Shown here: positions 1-5,791 of the stretch, one piece after another | Numbering within the stretch: position 1 is the first letter of the stretch | How the letters are laid out: each line of letters opens with the position of its first letter | From: Caldisericaceae bacterium | GTDB lineage: Bacteria; Calditrichota; Calditrichia; Calditrichales; Calditrichaceae | Reading direction: 5' to 3' | DNA: 7,500 nt | NCBI GenBank assembly: GCA_021160885.1 | Contig: JAGHBR010000018.1 | Coordinates: forward strand, 1-7,500 | Translations under genes and position numbers: made by a program | Notes under the pieces: model-generated | Told to the model about the DNA's origin: nothing | The model's database searches: none | Seen by the model: only the letters and a program-made list of their open reading frames with translations

Positions 1-2
1 GT

Positions 3-758
3 CAAAAAAATGAAAAATTCGAATCAACCGCTAATAAGTCAATAAACCTCTGGCAAAAATTCGAACTTATTAAAGACACCTTAAACGTCGACATCCCCAT
101 TGAAGGCAAATTGCTGGCCTGGCGCAAGATAGATCTGATTTCGCCCACCTTTGCACGCGTAATTTCCTTAATGGTTGAAAAAAACAGCCACGTAAAAAAG
201 GGCGATCTTTTACTTCACTTATGGCCATTAAAAAATAACTATGGGTACACACCCCTGGAACTTTTTTCTCCAATGGATGGCATTGTTGCCGAGCTTTACA
301 TTAGTTTAAACGACACTATCAAACAGAGCGAGCTATTATTAACTCTGGAGAACCGGAAGAACCTAACTTTACGAGCTAAAATAAACAGCTGGCAGGCCTC
401 GTTTATTAAACGCAATGCTAATGTCACGCTCTTTCATGATACGTTAAAAATTAAAGGAGCCGTGCTGGAGGTCGATAAAAAGGATTACTGGATTACGGTT
501 GTGGTTCCCAATGAACAACTGAAATTGGAAGAAGATTTTTTTGTCAATGGCCTTGTGCATCTTAAAAATGTAACGGGGGATTTTTTACCGGCAAATATTT
601 GGAATGGACAAGATTCCTTACTGGCCGAAATTGATGAAGAAACTTCACTCAATATTTTTAAAGTCGGGTTGGTTGGCGATTCGTTGGTTCTAATTAGCCC
701 TTCGTTTCCAGATGTTAAGGAAATTCAAATCAAAAAAAATCTTGACTTTAATAAATAA
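3..758 (+). CDS. Periplasmic adaptor (membrane fusion protein, HlyD/RND family), 5'-partial
   Basis: The reading frame is open from base 3 to the TAA at 756-758, so the gene starts upstream of the window; the internal TTG at 111 and ATG at 171 are unlikely true starts. Two half-motifs of a lipoyl-like barrel-sandwich hybrid are visible: HVKKGDLLLHL (189-221) and SPMDGIVAEL (267-296). They are followed by a beta-barrel-like region (LTLRAKINSW onward, then KGAVLEVDKKDYWITVVVP). This order is typical of adaptors that link an inner-membrane RND or ABC pump to an outer-membrane channel. Only about 16 residues separate the two lipoyl halves, so the long coiled-coil hairpin of AcrA/HlyD-type adaptors is absent. 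The signal peptide or membrane anchor would be outside the window. The next gene lies 49 bases downstream, probably cotranscribed. The family is fairly sure; the partner pump and substrate cannot be told. Confidence 0.72.
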   Translation, partial: QKNEKFESTANKSINLWQKFELIKDTLNVDIPIEGKLLAWRKIDLISPTFARVISLMVEKNSHVKKGDLLLHLWPLKNNYGYTPLELFSPMDGIVAELYISLNDTIKQSELLLTLENRKNLTLRAKINSWQASFIKRNANVTLFHDTLKIKGAVLEVDKKDYWITVVVPNEQLKLEEDFFVNGLVHLKNVTGDFLPANIWNGQDSLLAEIDEETSLNIFKVGLVGDSLVLISPSFPDVKEIQIKKNLDFNK

Positions 759-807
759 AATATTATATTCTGATTGAATTGTAAACCTTTAAAAGAAGAC
801 AGATTTT

Positions 808-1206
808 ATGCGTCGTTCTTTATTAACTTTTATATTGTTATTGCTCAGTTTTTCCATGGTGTTGGCTGATAATGTTTTCGTAGAATGTATTGCCTCTCCC
901 AGCAACAATCAGGTAAAAATCACCTGGACGACTCGTTCTGAAGAGAATGTCGCATCTTTTGTGGTTCTCCGTTCAAATAATGATGAAAATTATGTGGAAA
1001 TGGCACGCATTGCTCCCAAGGGAACAGGCAGCCAATATGAGTACATAGATCGCAATGTAATGTTTAAAGATATTTCCATCTTTTTTTACAAAGTGCGCGC
1101 TGTAGATCAAAACAACAAAGTAATTGAAGAAATGTCTTTAATTGTTCATCCCAGCATTTCTGATATCTACCGTACCTGGGGAGCCATTAAAGCCATGTTT
1201 CGATAA
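808..1206 (+). CDS. Small secreted protein with a single fibronectin type III-like domain
   Basis: A 132-residue protein beginning with a clear signal peptide: MRR, a leucine-rich hydrophobic core, and a likely cleavage after VLA (residues 18-20). The rest, about residues 24-112, has the pattern of a short FN3-like beta-sandwich: VKITWTT, then NVASFVVLRS, then YEYIDRN, then FFYKVRAVDQNNK. Modules of this kind are common in secreted proteins of FCB-group bacteria, usually as parts of much larger proteins; here the module stands almost alone, followed by a tail of about 20 residues. There is no lipoprotein cysteine after the signal and no obvious C-terminal sorting domain. The ATG at 808 is preceded by AGAAG (794-798), a weak ribosome-binding site. 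The gene is closed by the terminator at 1229-1259, so it likely ends the adaptor transcript. A periplasmic or surface protein-binding role is plausible, but no specific function is supported. Confidence 0.7.
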   Translation: MRRSLLTFILLLLSFSMVLADNVFVECIASPSNNQVKITWTTRSEENVASFVVLRSNNDENYVEMARIAPKGTGSQYEYIDRNVMFKDISIFFYKVRAVDQNNKVIEEMSLIVHPSISDIYRTWGAIKAMFR

Positions 1207-1228
1207 TCATTATCTTTGAAAAAACTCT

Positions 1229-1259
1229 AAACCCTTTTCTTTCCGAAAAGGGTTTTTTT
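1229..1259 (+). terminator. Rho-independent terminator after the FN3-like gene
   Basis: A perfect 11-bp stem (1229-1239 with 1245-1255; core CCCTTTTC / GAAAAGGG) has a 5-base loop (1240-1244), and the T run carries on to 1259. It sits 22 bases after the stop codon at 1206 and separates the adaptor/FN3 unit from the next operon. Because the flanks are A-rich on the left and T-rich on the right, it could also work on the opposite strand, but no minus-strand gene is supported nearby. Confidence 0.9.
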
Positions 1260-1359
1260 GTTTCTAAACAATTGTTAACTTTTTGTGTAGATTATGCTCG
1301 TTTTTTTAACAAAAAATAATATATTAATAAAATGCCAATATTTTATCAGGGGTATTTGC

Positions 1360-1389
1360 TTGATATCTAAAATATCAATGAAATATGCT
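1360..1389 (+). promoter_or_regulatory. Candidate promoter overlapping a perfect inverted repeat, upstream of the barrel-holC-helicase unit
   Basis: The 7-bp arms TTGATAT (1360-1366) and ATATCAA (1372-1378) form a perfect inverted repeat around a 5-base centre. TTGATA (1360-1365) resembles a -35 box, and TATGCT (1384-1389) lies 18 bases downstream as a possible -10 box. If real, the inverted repeat would act as an operator covering the -35 and spacer, with transcription starting near 1396 and a leader of about 115 bases. The region is very AT-rich, so chance matches are easy, and the promoter consensus of this organism is unknown. Confidence 0.3.
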
Positions 1390-1501
1390 TAAAAAATGTC
1401 AAAGATCATATCAAAAAAAATATCATTTTTAGTTAAAGAAATGATAAATTTTGTGGAACACTGTGGTCACCAATCCATTAAAAATAGAGAATAACAAAAC
1501 C

Positions 1502-1506
1502 GGAGG
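1502..1506 (+). promoter_or_regulatory. Shine-Dalgarno GGAGG deciding a TTG start
   Basis: A full GGAGG lies 6 bases before the TTG at 1513-1515, which begins a good signal peptide. No ATG or GTG in this frame gives a better start. This supports TTG as the initiator. Confidence 0.85.
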
Positions 1507-1512
1507 TTTATA

Positions 1513-2118
1513 TTGAATAAATTTTTTTTAATTTTTTTAATATTAATTCCCTTTCAAATTTTTGCCCAATATGAAAAATATATTTTAAAAGATCCAGAGC
1601 CTAAAGTTTTTAAACAGGGCGGTGTGGCATTTAGCGTAGTGGAACAAGGTACCGGAATTGGAGTTTTTTATGCTTTGCCAACCAGAGGTTTTTTTCATGT
1701 CGGTGCGGAAATGGACGTGTTTTTGTTAAGAGACCGTAATCAAATCGACTTAATAGATCCCTGGACAGGGCTGCCCATTACCATTAACAAAGAAAACAAT
1801 GCCTACATGCTCGATCTACTTATTACACTCAAGAAACGTCTGTTTGCCCGTGAAATTGACGACACGTTACGACCATTTGTCATGATCGGCACCGGTCCTG
1901 TTTATGGCATTAATTTTCCTGAAGACCCCAAGCGGAAAGATGAATTTGTTTTTGGTTTTAGTGGCTACCTGGCCAGTGGAGTAGATATTGCTCTGGAAAG
2001 CCAGTATTTTTTAGGGTTGCGTTTACAATACCGTTTCATCAAGTTTAGCGATAGTTTTGCTCAGCGCACAAATCATTCTACCTTCGATATTCGTTTAGAA
2101 ATTGGAAAGATGTTCTGA
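1513..2118 (+). CDS. Small outer-membrane beta-barrel-like protein
   Basis: A 201-residue protein with a TTG start. The N-terminus is a signal peptide with a Phe/Ile/Leu-rich core ending in IFAQ (about residues 16-19). The mature part alternates aromatic and glycine-rich stretches that look like amphipathic beta strands: GIGVFYALP, FFHVGAEMDVFLL, LRPFVMIGTGPVYGI, FVFGFSGYLASGVDIAL, YFLGLRLQYRF. It ends in ...LEIGKMF, a C-terminal Phe of the kind read by the BAM machinery in outer-membrane proteins. The features fit an 8-10-stranded barrel exported to the outer membrane, but I do not recognise a specific family and cannot name a substrate. Its stop codon is one base from the ATG of holC, so an envelope gene heads a replication/repair operon. 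That is unusual company and may reflect only shared transcription. A periplasmic beta-rich protein is the alternative. Confidence 0.7.
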   Translation: MNKFFLIFLILIPFQIFAQYEKYILKDPEPKVFKQGGVAFSVVEQGTGIGVFYALPTRGFFHVGAEMDVFLLRDRNQIDLIDPWTGLPITINKENNAYMLDLLITLKKRLFAREIDDTLRPFVMIGTGPVYGINFPEDPKRKDEFVFGFSGYLASGVDIALESQYFLGLRLQYRFIKFSDSFAQRTNHSTFDIRLEIGKMF

Positions 2119-2119
2119 A

Positions 2120-2581
2120 ATGCAGAAAGTTATTTTCATTGAATTATCAGTTGACCGTAAAGATCAATTTATTACCGATATTACGGAGAGCTTGCATCAA
2201 ACAGGCAAAAAAATTCACATTTATGCCTCTTCCCAGTCTGCTTTAAAGAAAATCGATCAATTATTATGGGTACGCAAACCGGACAGTTTTTTACCGCACA
2301 TTATTATGAGCAAAATTGATAGCGACTCTACCAAACCAATCGAGCCGATCCTTCTAATAGATCAGCCGGTTGATGTTGTTGGCGATGTTTTAATTTTAAA
2401 CGACCCGATGGAGTTGAGCCAAATCGGCGTCTACCCAATGATTATCGACTTTGCTGAAACTTACGATGCCCAACGATTGCAGGCCAGCCGCCAACGATAC
2501 AAAATCTTTAGGGACAGTGGCCGTTTTGAACTTTCTTTTGAAAAATTTGGCAGTTTTTTGAAATTAATCAAATCTCTTTAA
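2120..2581 (+). CDS. holC: DNA polymerase III chi subunit homologue (HolC)
   Basis: A 153-residue protein when started at the ATG at 2120. A TTG at 2102 in the same frame would add six residues but overlaps the preceding gene; the GGAAAG at 2104-2109 suits the ATG. Recalled side by side with E. coli HolC, it shares the two best-conserved blocks. IDQLLWVRKPDSFLPH (residues 45-60) matches LDEALW..ESFVPH, and SRQRYKIFRDSG (123-134) matches ARERYKAYRVAG. The middle also fits, with PILLIDQPVDVVGDVLILND followed by MIIDF. Length is like the family (147 in E. coli). In E. coli, chi binds psi of the clamp loader and the C-terminal tail of SSB, and separately the helicase YoaA. The gene lies 2 bases ahead of the helicase, which points to a partner role in repair. 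Chi is best known from proteobacteria, so divergence from the clamp-loader role is possible. Confidence 0.85.
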   Translation: MQKVIFIELSVDRKDQFITDITESLHQTGKKIHIYASSQSALKKIDQLLWVRKPDSFLPHIIMSKIDSDSTKPIEPILLIDQPVDVVGDVLILNDPMELSQIGVYPMIIDFAETYDAQRLQASRQRYKIFRDSGRFELSFEKFGSFLKLIKSL

Positions 2582-2583
2582 AT

Positions 2584-5565
2584 ATGGACAGCCAAAAATA
2601 CCTAAATGAACTAAATGAAGAACAAAGGGCTGCGGTCACCAGCCCTCGCCAACCTTTATTACTAATTGCCGGCCCCGGGACTGGAAAAACGAGAACCATC
2701 ATCGCACGCATCATTTATCTGGTCGAAAAGTACCGCATTCCACCCGATCAAATTTTAGCTTTAACCTTTAGTAATAAAGCAGCCAATGAGCTCCGGAATC
2801 GTTTAGAGCAAACATTAAAAGAGCGTGCTAATAAAATTTTTTGCGGCACCTTCCACTCTTTTTGTTTGATGGTACTGCGTAAAAATCATGAGTTAGCCGG
2901 ATTACATCCCTTCTTTTCTGTTTGCGATGAAGAATACCAGAAAACCCTGATTCAGGATTTGTTAAATCGCCGAATGGTGCGGGATATTTTTCAAAAAGTC
3001 AAAACCATTCAACTGGCCATTTCTAATCATCGCCTTAAAGACAAGCCGCTGCCCCCTTTTTCTTCCAGTGTTTTTCAGGAATATCAGCGCCACCTCGATC
3101 GGCATCATTTGATTGACTATGACCAGATCCTTCTGTTGACTAAAGAACTGTTTGAAAAACACCCGGACGTGTTAGAACAGTATCGGTTCATGTTTCAGGC
3201 AATATTGGTTGATGAATTTCAGGACACGGACAAAGTTCAGTATCAAATCATCAAAATGTTAGCACAAAAACATCGCCATATTTTTGTAGTGGCCGATGAC
3301 GATCAATCCATTTATTCATGGCGGGGCGCCAATCCGGAAAACATTCGACAGTTTATCGAAGACTTTCACATAGAAAAAATCCATTTTTTGGAGAAGAACT
3401 ACCGATCCGCGCAACCTATTATTGAAGCAGCCCAGGTTATTTTAAAAGATACCGATCGCATTGAACCGGAAAAAAAGATTAAAAGTGTTCAGCAAAGTGA
3501 TGCCAATCTTAGCGCTATCTTTTTTGACACCGAAATGCAGGAAATCGATTTCATTCTGAAAAAGATTCAACACTGGAACCAGGAAGAACAAATCGATTTA
3601 AGTGATATTGCCATTCTTTACCCCTACCACAACATGGGCGAAAAATTAGCTCATTTTTTTCTGAAAGAACGGATTCCTTTTCAGATGGCCGCTGGGCGTA
3701 ATGTTACAGATCATCCCATCATGAAACGCTTTCTACTCTACCTGAAAATCATTCGCGATCCTTCGGATCCGCTTCTTTTGGAACAGTTGATGTTTTACGA
3801 ATTGGGCGAGCATCTTTTTAAGCAGATAAAGCATCAGGCTCAAAAAAATCAAATTTCATTAAAGAAAGCGCTTAATGAGTATGCCGTAAATCACTTTAAC
3901 AGTAAAGATGTACGTAACAAGGTTCAAACCTTTATCGGAAATCTGGCCAATTTAATTAATTTAAAGAACTTCTTTCGCTTTGACCAATTAAGCAAAGAAA
4001 TTATTAACAACATCCAATCATTGCAGGCTTCTAATCTAAGTAAAGTTTACCGCCATATAGAAGAAGTTGCCTTTAAAAAGGAAAAATATTTATTTAGCGA
4101 TCGACGCAAAATCTGGCTGTACCATCCAGACCGTCAAATTGGTTACATTGGCTGTCAGATGTTGGAACAGGCCCTGGACATTAACATTCATCTTTTAGAT
4201 GAAGATAAAATTGTCCATGTTTCTCCACCAGACCTGGTATTGTTATTGGCGCCTTTTAAAAAGGACGCTATTTCCGACTTTGAACTACATTTGTACCAGA
4301 GTAAGGGAAGCGCCAGACAGGGTAGTCTTACCATTCTATTCCGTTGGTTGCAATACCAACTGCAAAATGTTGAAGATAATATTTTTAATGATTACGTAGT
4401 GTTCGATCTGGAAACTACTGGCAACAATCCCAAAATAGCCGGCATTGTTGAAATTGCGGCCGTTAAAGTAAAAAACGGTGAAATTATCGATACCTTCCAA
4501 ACCCTGGTAAATCCGCAGATGGAAATCGATCCGGCAGCAGAAGAGGTCCACCACATCACTTCAAACGATGTTAAAGACGCACCGACTATTGACCAGGTAC
4601 TGCCAAAGTTTTTGGATTTTATTGGTAATGACATGTTGATTGCGCACAATGGCTACGCATTCGATTTTAAAATTCTGGATCGTTACATTCGTGAATTAAA
4701 CCTGAAAAAACCACAACATATTCGTTACGATTCCTTAATTCTGGCTCGTAATCTGTTCCCGAACGAAAAAAATTCCATTGACGCACTGGCTTACCGTTAC
4801 AAGCTGGACACCGGCACGCGCCACCGGGCTCTGGATGATGTTAAGGTTTTGAATTTAATTTTTCGGCAACTACTTAAAGAGGCGAAAAAAAGAGAAATTC
4901 TGACCGCTGGTGAAGAATTTGCAGAGTTTGTAGCTCTTGGTAATTTTCTGGAACAGACCCTTAGCCACAAAGAAGATAAAGTCCTCTTTCAGGTGGGGCT
5001 CGAAAAGTTGCTTTCGCCCTTTTCCAAAATTCGCAAATCCTTTGCTACCCGCTTTGAAAAAGATGATGGTCAATTATTGCAAGAATTACAAAAAATCTCT
5101 CAAATGCACGATTTACGGGTAACCCATTACGATTCCAACCAGGAGTTTTTTGAACGTATTTTGTTAATGAGTAAAGAGTACAAAGATATGCCTATCGACC
5201 GGGCCATCAGCGAATTTTTGTCGTACATTTCATTGATGAATACTCAGGACAACCTGGAACCGATTAACACGGTTTCTTTATTAACCCTTTACGCCGTCAA
5301 AGGGTTGGAATTTGAAAAGGTCATTATTTGTGGCATGGAAGACCGTAATATTCCGAGTAGCCACACCTATCGTGATGATGATGAAGACGACCGGCCCTTC
5401 CACAAAAAGCTGGCCGAACAAAAACGATTGCTTTATGTAGGTATGACGCGCGGTAAGAGTGAAGTCATCTTTACGCTGGTGCGCAACCGCAATGGAAGGC
5501 GCCAAAAATCTTCTCCGTTTTTGGAAGAAATCCGGTCTCTGGTCGAAATCAAAACCTTTGTCTGA
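2584..5565 (+). CDS. UvrD/Rep-type SF1 DNA helicase with an internal DEDDh 3'-5' exonuclease domain
   Basis: A 993-residue protein, about 270 longer than E. coli UvrD. Helicase motifs, in order: Q motif (NEEQ, Gln14), Walker A AGPGTGKT (29-36, Lys35), Ia LTFSNKAANEL (60-70), TFHSF (89-93), Walker B VDEFQD (209-214), III ADDDQSIYSWRGA (237-249), IV LEKNYRS (269-275), V LTLYAVKGLEF (900-910), VI EQKRLLYVGMTRGK (945-958, Arg956). Between IV and V, in place of an ordinary 2B subdomain, is a complete DEDDh exonuclease (about 603-765). An ATP-driven translocase, probably 3'-5' like UvrD, is thus joined to a 3'-5' proofreading-type nuclease. Residues 380-600 and 770-890 are not assigned; the latter ends in an FLSYISLM segment resembling the 2B-to-2A return. 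The usual His of motif V is Tyr903, and an acidic run DDDEDD (931-936) precedes motif VI. There is no clear ribosome-binding site; translation is probably coupled to holC, 2 bases upstream. Single unbroken frame. Confidence 0.93.
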   Translation: MDSQKYLNELNEEQRAAVTSPRQPLLLIAGPGTGKTRTIIARIIYLVEKYRIPPDQILALTFSNKAANELRNRLEQTLKERANKIFCGTFHSFCLMVLRKNHELAGLHPFFSVCDEEYQKTLIQDLLNRRMVRDIFQKVKTIQLAISNHRLKDKPLPPFSSSVFQEYQRHLDRHHLIDYDQILLLTKELFEKHPDVLEQYRFMFQAILVDEFQDTDKVQYQIIKMLAQKHRHIFVVADDDQSIYSWRGANPENIRQFIEDFHIEKIHFLEKNYRSAQPIIEAAQVILKDTDRIEPEKKIKSVQQSDANLSAIFFDTEMQEIDFILKKIQHWNQEEQIDLSDIAILYPYHNMGEKLAHFFLKERIPFQMAAGRNVTDHPIMKRFLLYLKIIRDPSDPLLLEQLMFYELGEHLFKQIKHQAQKNQISLKKALNEYAVNHFNSKDVRNKVQTFIGNLANLINLKNFFRFDQLSKEIINNIQSLQASNLSKVYRHIEEVAFKKEKYLFSDRRKIWLYHPDRQIGYIGCQMLEQALDINIHLLDEDKIVHVSPPDLVLLLAPFKKDAISDFELHLYQSKGSARQGSLTILFRWLQYQLQNVEDNIFNDYVVFDLETTGNNPKIAGIVEIAAVKVKNGEIIDTFQTLVNPQMEIDPAAEEVHHITSNDVKDAPTIDQVLPKFLDFIGNDMLIAHNGYAFDFKILDRYIRELNLKKPQHIRYDSLILARNLFPNEKNSIDALAYRYKLDTGTRHRALDDVKVLNLIFRQLLKEAKKREILTAGEEFAEFVALGNFLEQTLSHKEDKVLFQVGLEKLLSPFSKIRKSFATRFEKDDGQLLQELQKISQMHDLRVTHYDSNQEFFERILLMSKEYKDMPIDRAISEFLSYISLMNTQDNLEPINTVSLLTLYAVKGLEFEKVIICGMEDRNIPSSHTYRDDDEDDRPFHKKLAEQKRLLYVGMTRGKSEVIFTLVRNRNGRRQKSSPFLEEIRSLVEIKTFV
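4390..4878 (+). other. DEDDh (DnaQ-like) exonuclease domain inside the helicase
   Basis: All five expected catalytic residues are visible. Asp608 and Glu610 lie in FDLETTG (ExoI), Asp694 in AHNGYAFDF (ExoII), and His747 and Asp752 in HRALDDV (ExoIII, the H-x4-D spacing of the DEDDh subclass). The supporting segments VEIAAVKV, FQTLVNP, EEVHHIT and IDALAYRY also match the epsilon/DnaQ/PolC-exo family. This domain should therefore be a two-metal 3'-5' exonuclease. It covers about residues 603-765 of the 993-residue protein. No internal start codon with a ribosome-binding site suggests separate expression. Confidence 0.93.
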
Positions 5566-5566
5566 T

Positions 5567-5608
5567 CAATTTTGCTTCCTGTTTTTTTATTCCGTAAAAT
5601 TGTTTTTT
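5567..5608 (+). terminator. Weak candidate terminator after the helicase gene
   Basis: CAATTTT (5567-5573) pairs with AAAATTG (5596-5602), extended inward by a G-T wobble and one C-G pair. Six T residues follow at 5603-5608. The stem is AT-rich and the loop is long (about 18 bases), so termination may be partial. It begins 2 bases after the stop codon. Confidence 0.5.
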
Positions 5609-5639
5609 GAAAAATTAAGTTCGACTTGAATTCAAAGAC

Positions 5640-5658
5640 TGCTCCTGTTTACGGAGCA
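5640..5658 (+). repeat. Hairpin TGCTCC / GGAGCA in the recJ leader
   Basis: A 6-bp perfect stem (5640-5645 with 5653-5658) has a 7-base loop. The left arm GCTCC is also complementary to the GGAGC of both AGGAGCTTG copies downstream (5700-5708, 5781-5789). In addition, TTTACGGA (5648-5655) is perfectly complementary to TCCGTAAA at 5591-5598. The segment therefore has several mutually exclusive partners. No T run follows, so it is not a simple terminator. Confidence 0.45.
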
Positions 5659-5691
5659 AAAATAAATATTTTATGTTTATGATTGTTTAAA

Positions 5692-5723
5692 CTTCCCTTA
5701 GGAGCTTGCGGACATAAGGGAAG
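5692..5723 (+). repeat. Hairpin displaying a copy of the recJ ribosome-binding site in its loop
   Basis: CTTCCCTTA (5692-5700) and TAAGGGAAG (5715-5723) form a perfect 9-bp stem around a 14-base loop. The stem end and loop contain AGGAGCTTG (5700-5708), identical over nine bases to the recJ translation start region at 5781-5789. It could be part of a regulatory leader or of a small RNA. No T tract follows, so it is not an intrinsic terminator. Confidence 0.5.
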
Positions 5724-5779
5724 AAATAATCCTACGTGGGCTAAAAATTCAACCTGATCTTGTAACGGGAAAGTACGAA

Positions 5780-5785
5780 AAGGAG
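5780..5785 (+). promoter_or_regulatory. Shine-Dalgarno AAGGAG deciding the recJ start
   Basis: AAGGAG ends 6 bases before the TTG at 5792 but only 3 bases before the in-frame GTG at 5789. Six bases is the same spacing seen at the other TTG start in this window (1513), so TTG at 5792 is preferred. Confidence 0.7.
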
Positions 5786-5791
5786 CTTGTG

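Larger units (their letters stand above)
1260..1512. other. AT-rich intergenic region without a gene
   Basis: Together with the terminator, this is the 306-base gap between the FN3-like gene and the barrel gene. No coding frame with a plausible start and ribosome-binding site is present. Besides the candidate promoter/operator it holds two further copies of ATATCA (1408-1413 and 1420-1425, 12 bases apart), a related TTATCA (1343-1348) and a reverse-oriented TGATAA (1442-1447). These could be half-sites for a regulator or simply reflect base composition. A strong Shine-Dalgarno sequence for the next gene closes the region. Confidence 0.5.

Noticed and set aside
2102..2119. TTG at 2102 as the holC start.
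   Set aside because: It adds six residues not typical of HolC and lies within the end of the barrel gene. The ATG at 2120 with GGAAAG upstream fits better.
4392..4649. Minus-strand open frames opposite the exonuclease domain (also at 4336-4554, 4870-5073, 5281-5505).
   Set aside because: They lie entirely within a strongly motif-supported plus-strand gene, lack ribosome-binding sites and show no recognisable protein features.
2584..5565. Two separate genes (helicase and DnaQ) joined by a sequencing error.
   Set aside because: The frame is continuous and helicase motifs V and VI come after the exonuclease, so splitting would leave the helicase without its C-terminal motifs.
5702..5788. The recJ frame stays open upstream to 5702 and translates to protein-like sequence, suggesting an N-terminal extension.
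   Set aside because: There is no ATG, GTG or TTG in that stretch, RecJ homologues begin near RWKIL, and the segment overlaps a hairpin. The AAGGAG at 5780-5785 supports the start at 5792.
5600..5790. Possible 6S, SRP or tmRNA gene in the gap before recJ.
   Set aside because: I could not find the SRP GGAAG-type loop, a tmRNA tRNA-like end, or a convincing closed 6S-type long hairpin with end pairing. Only local hairpins are supported, so no named RNA is called.
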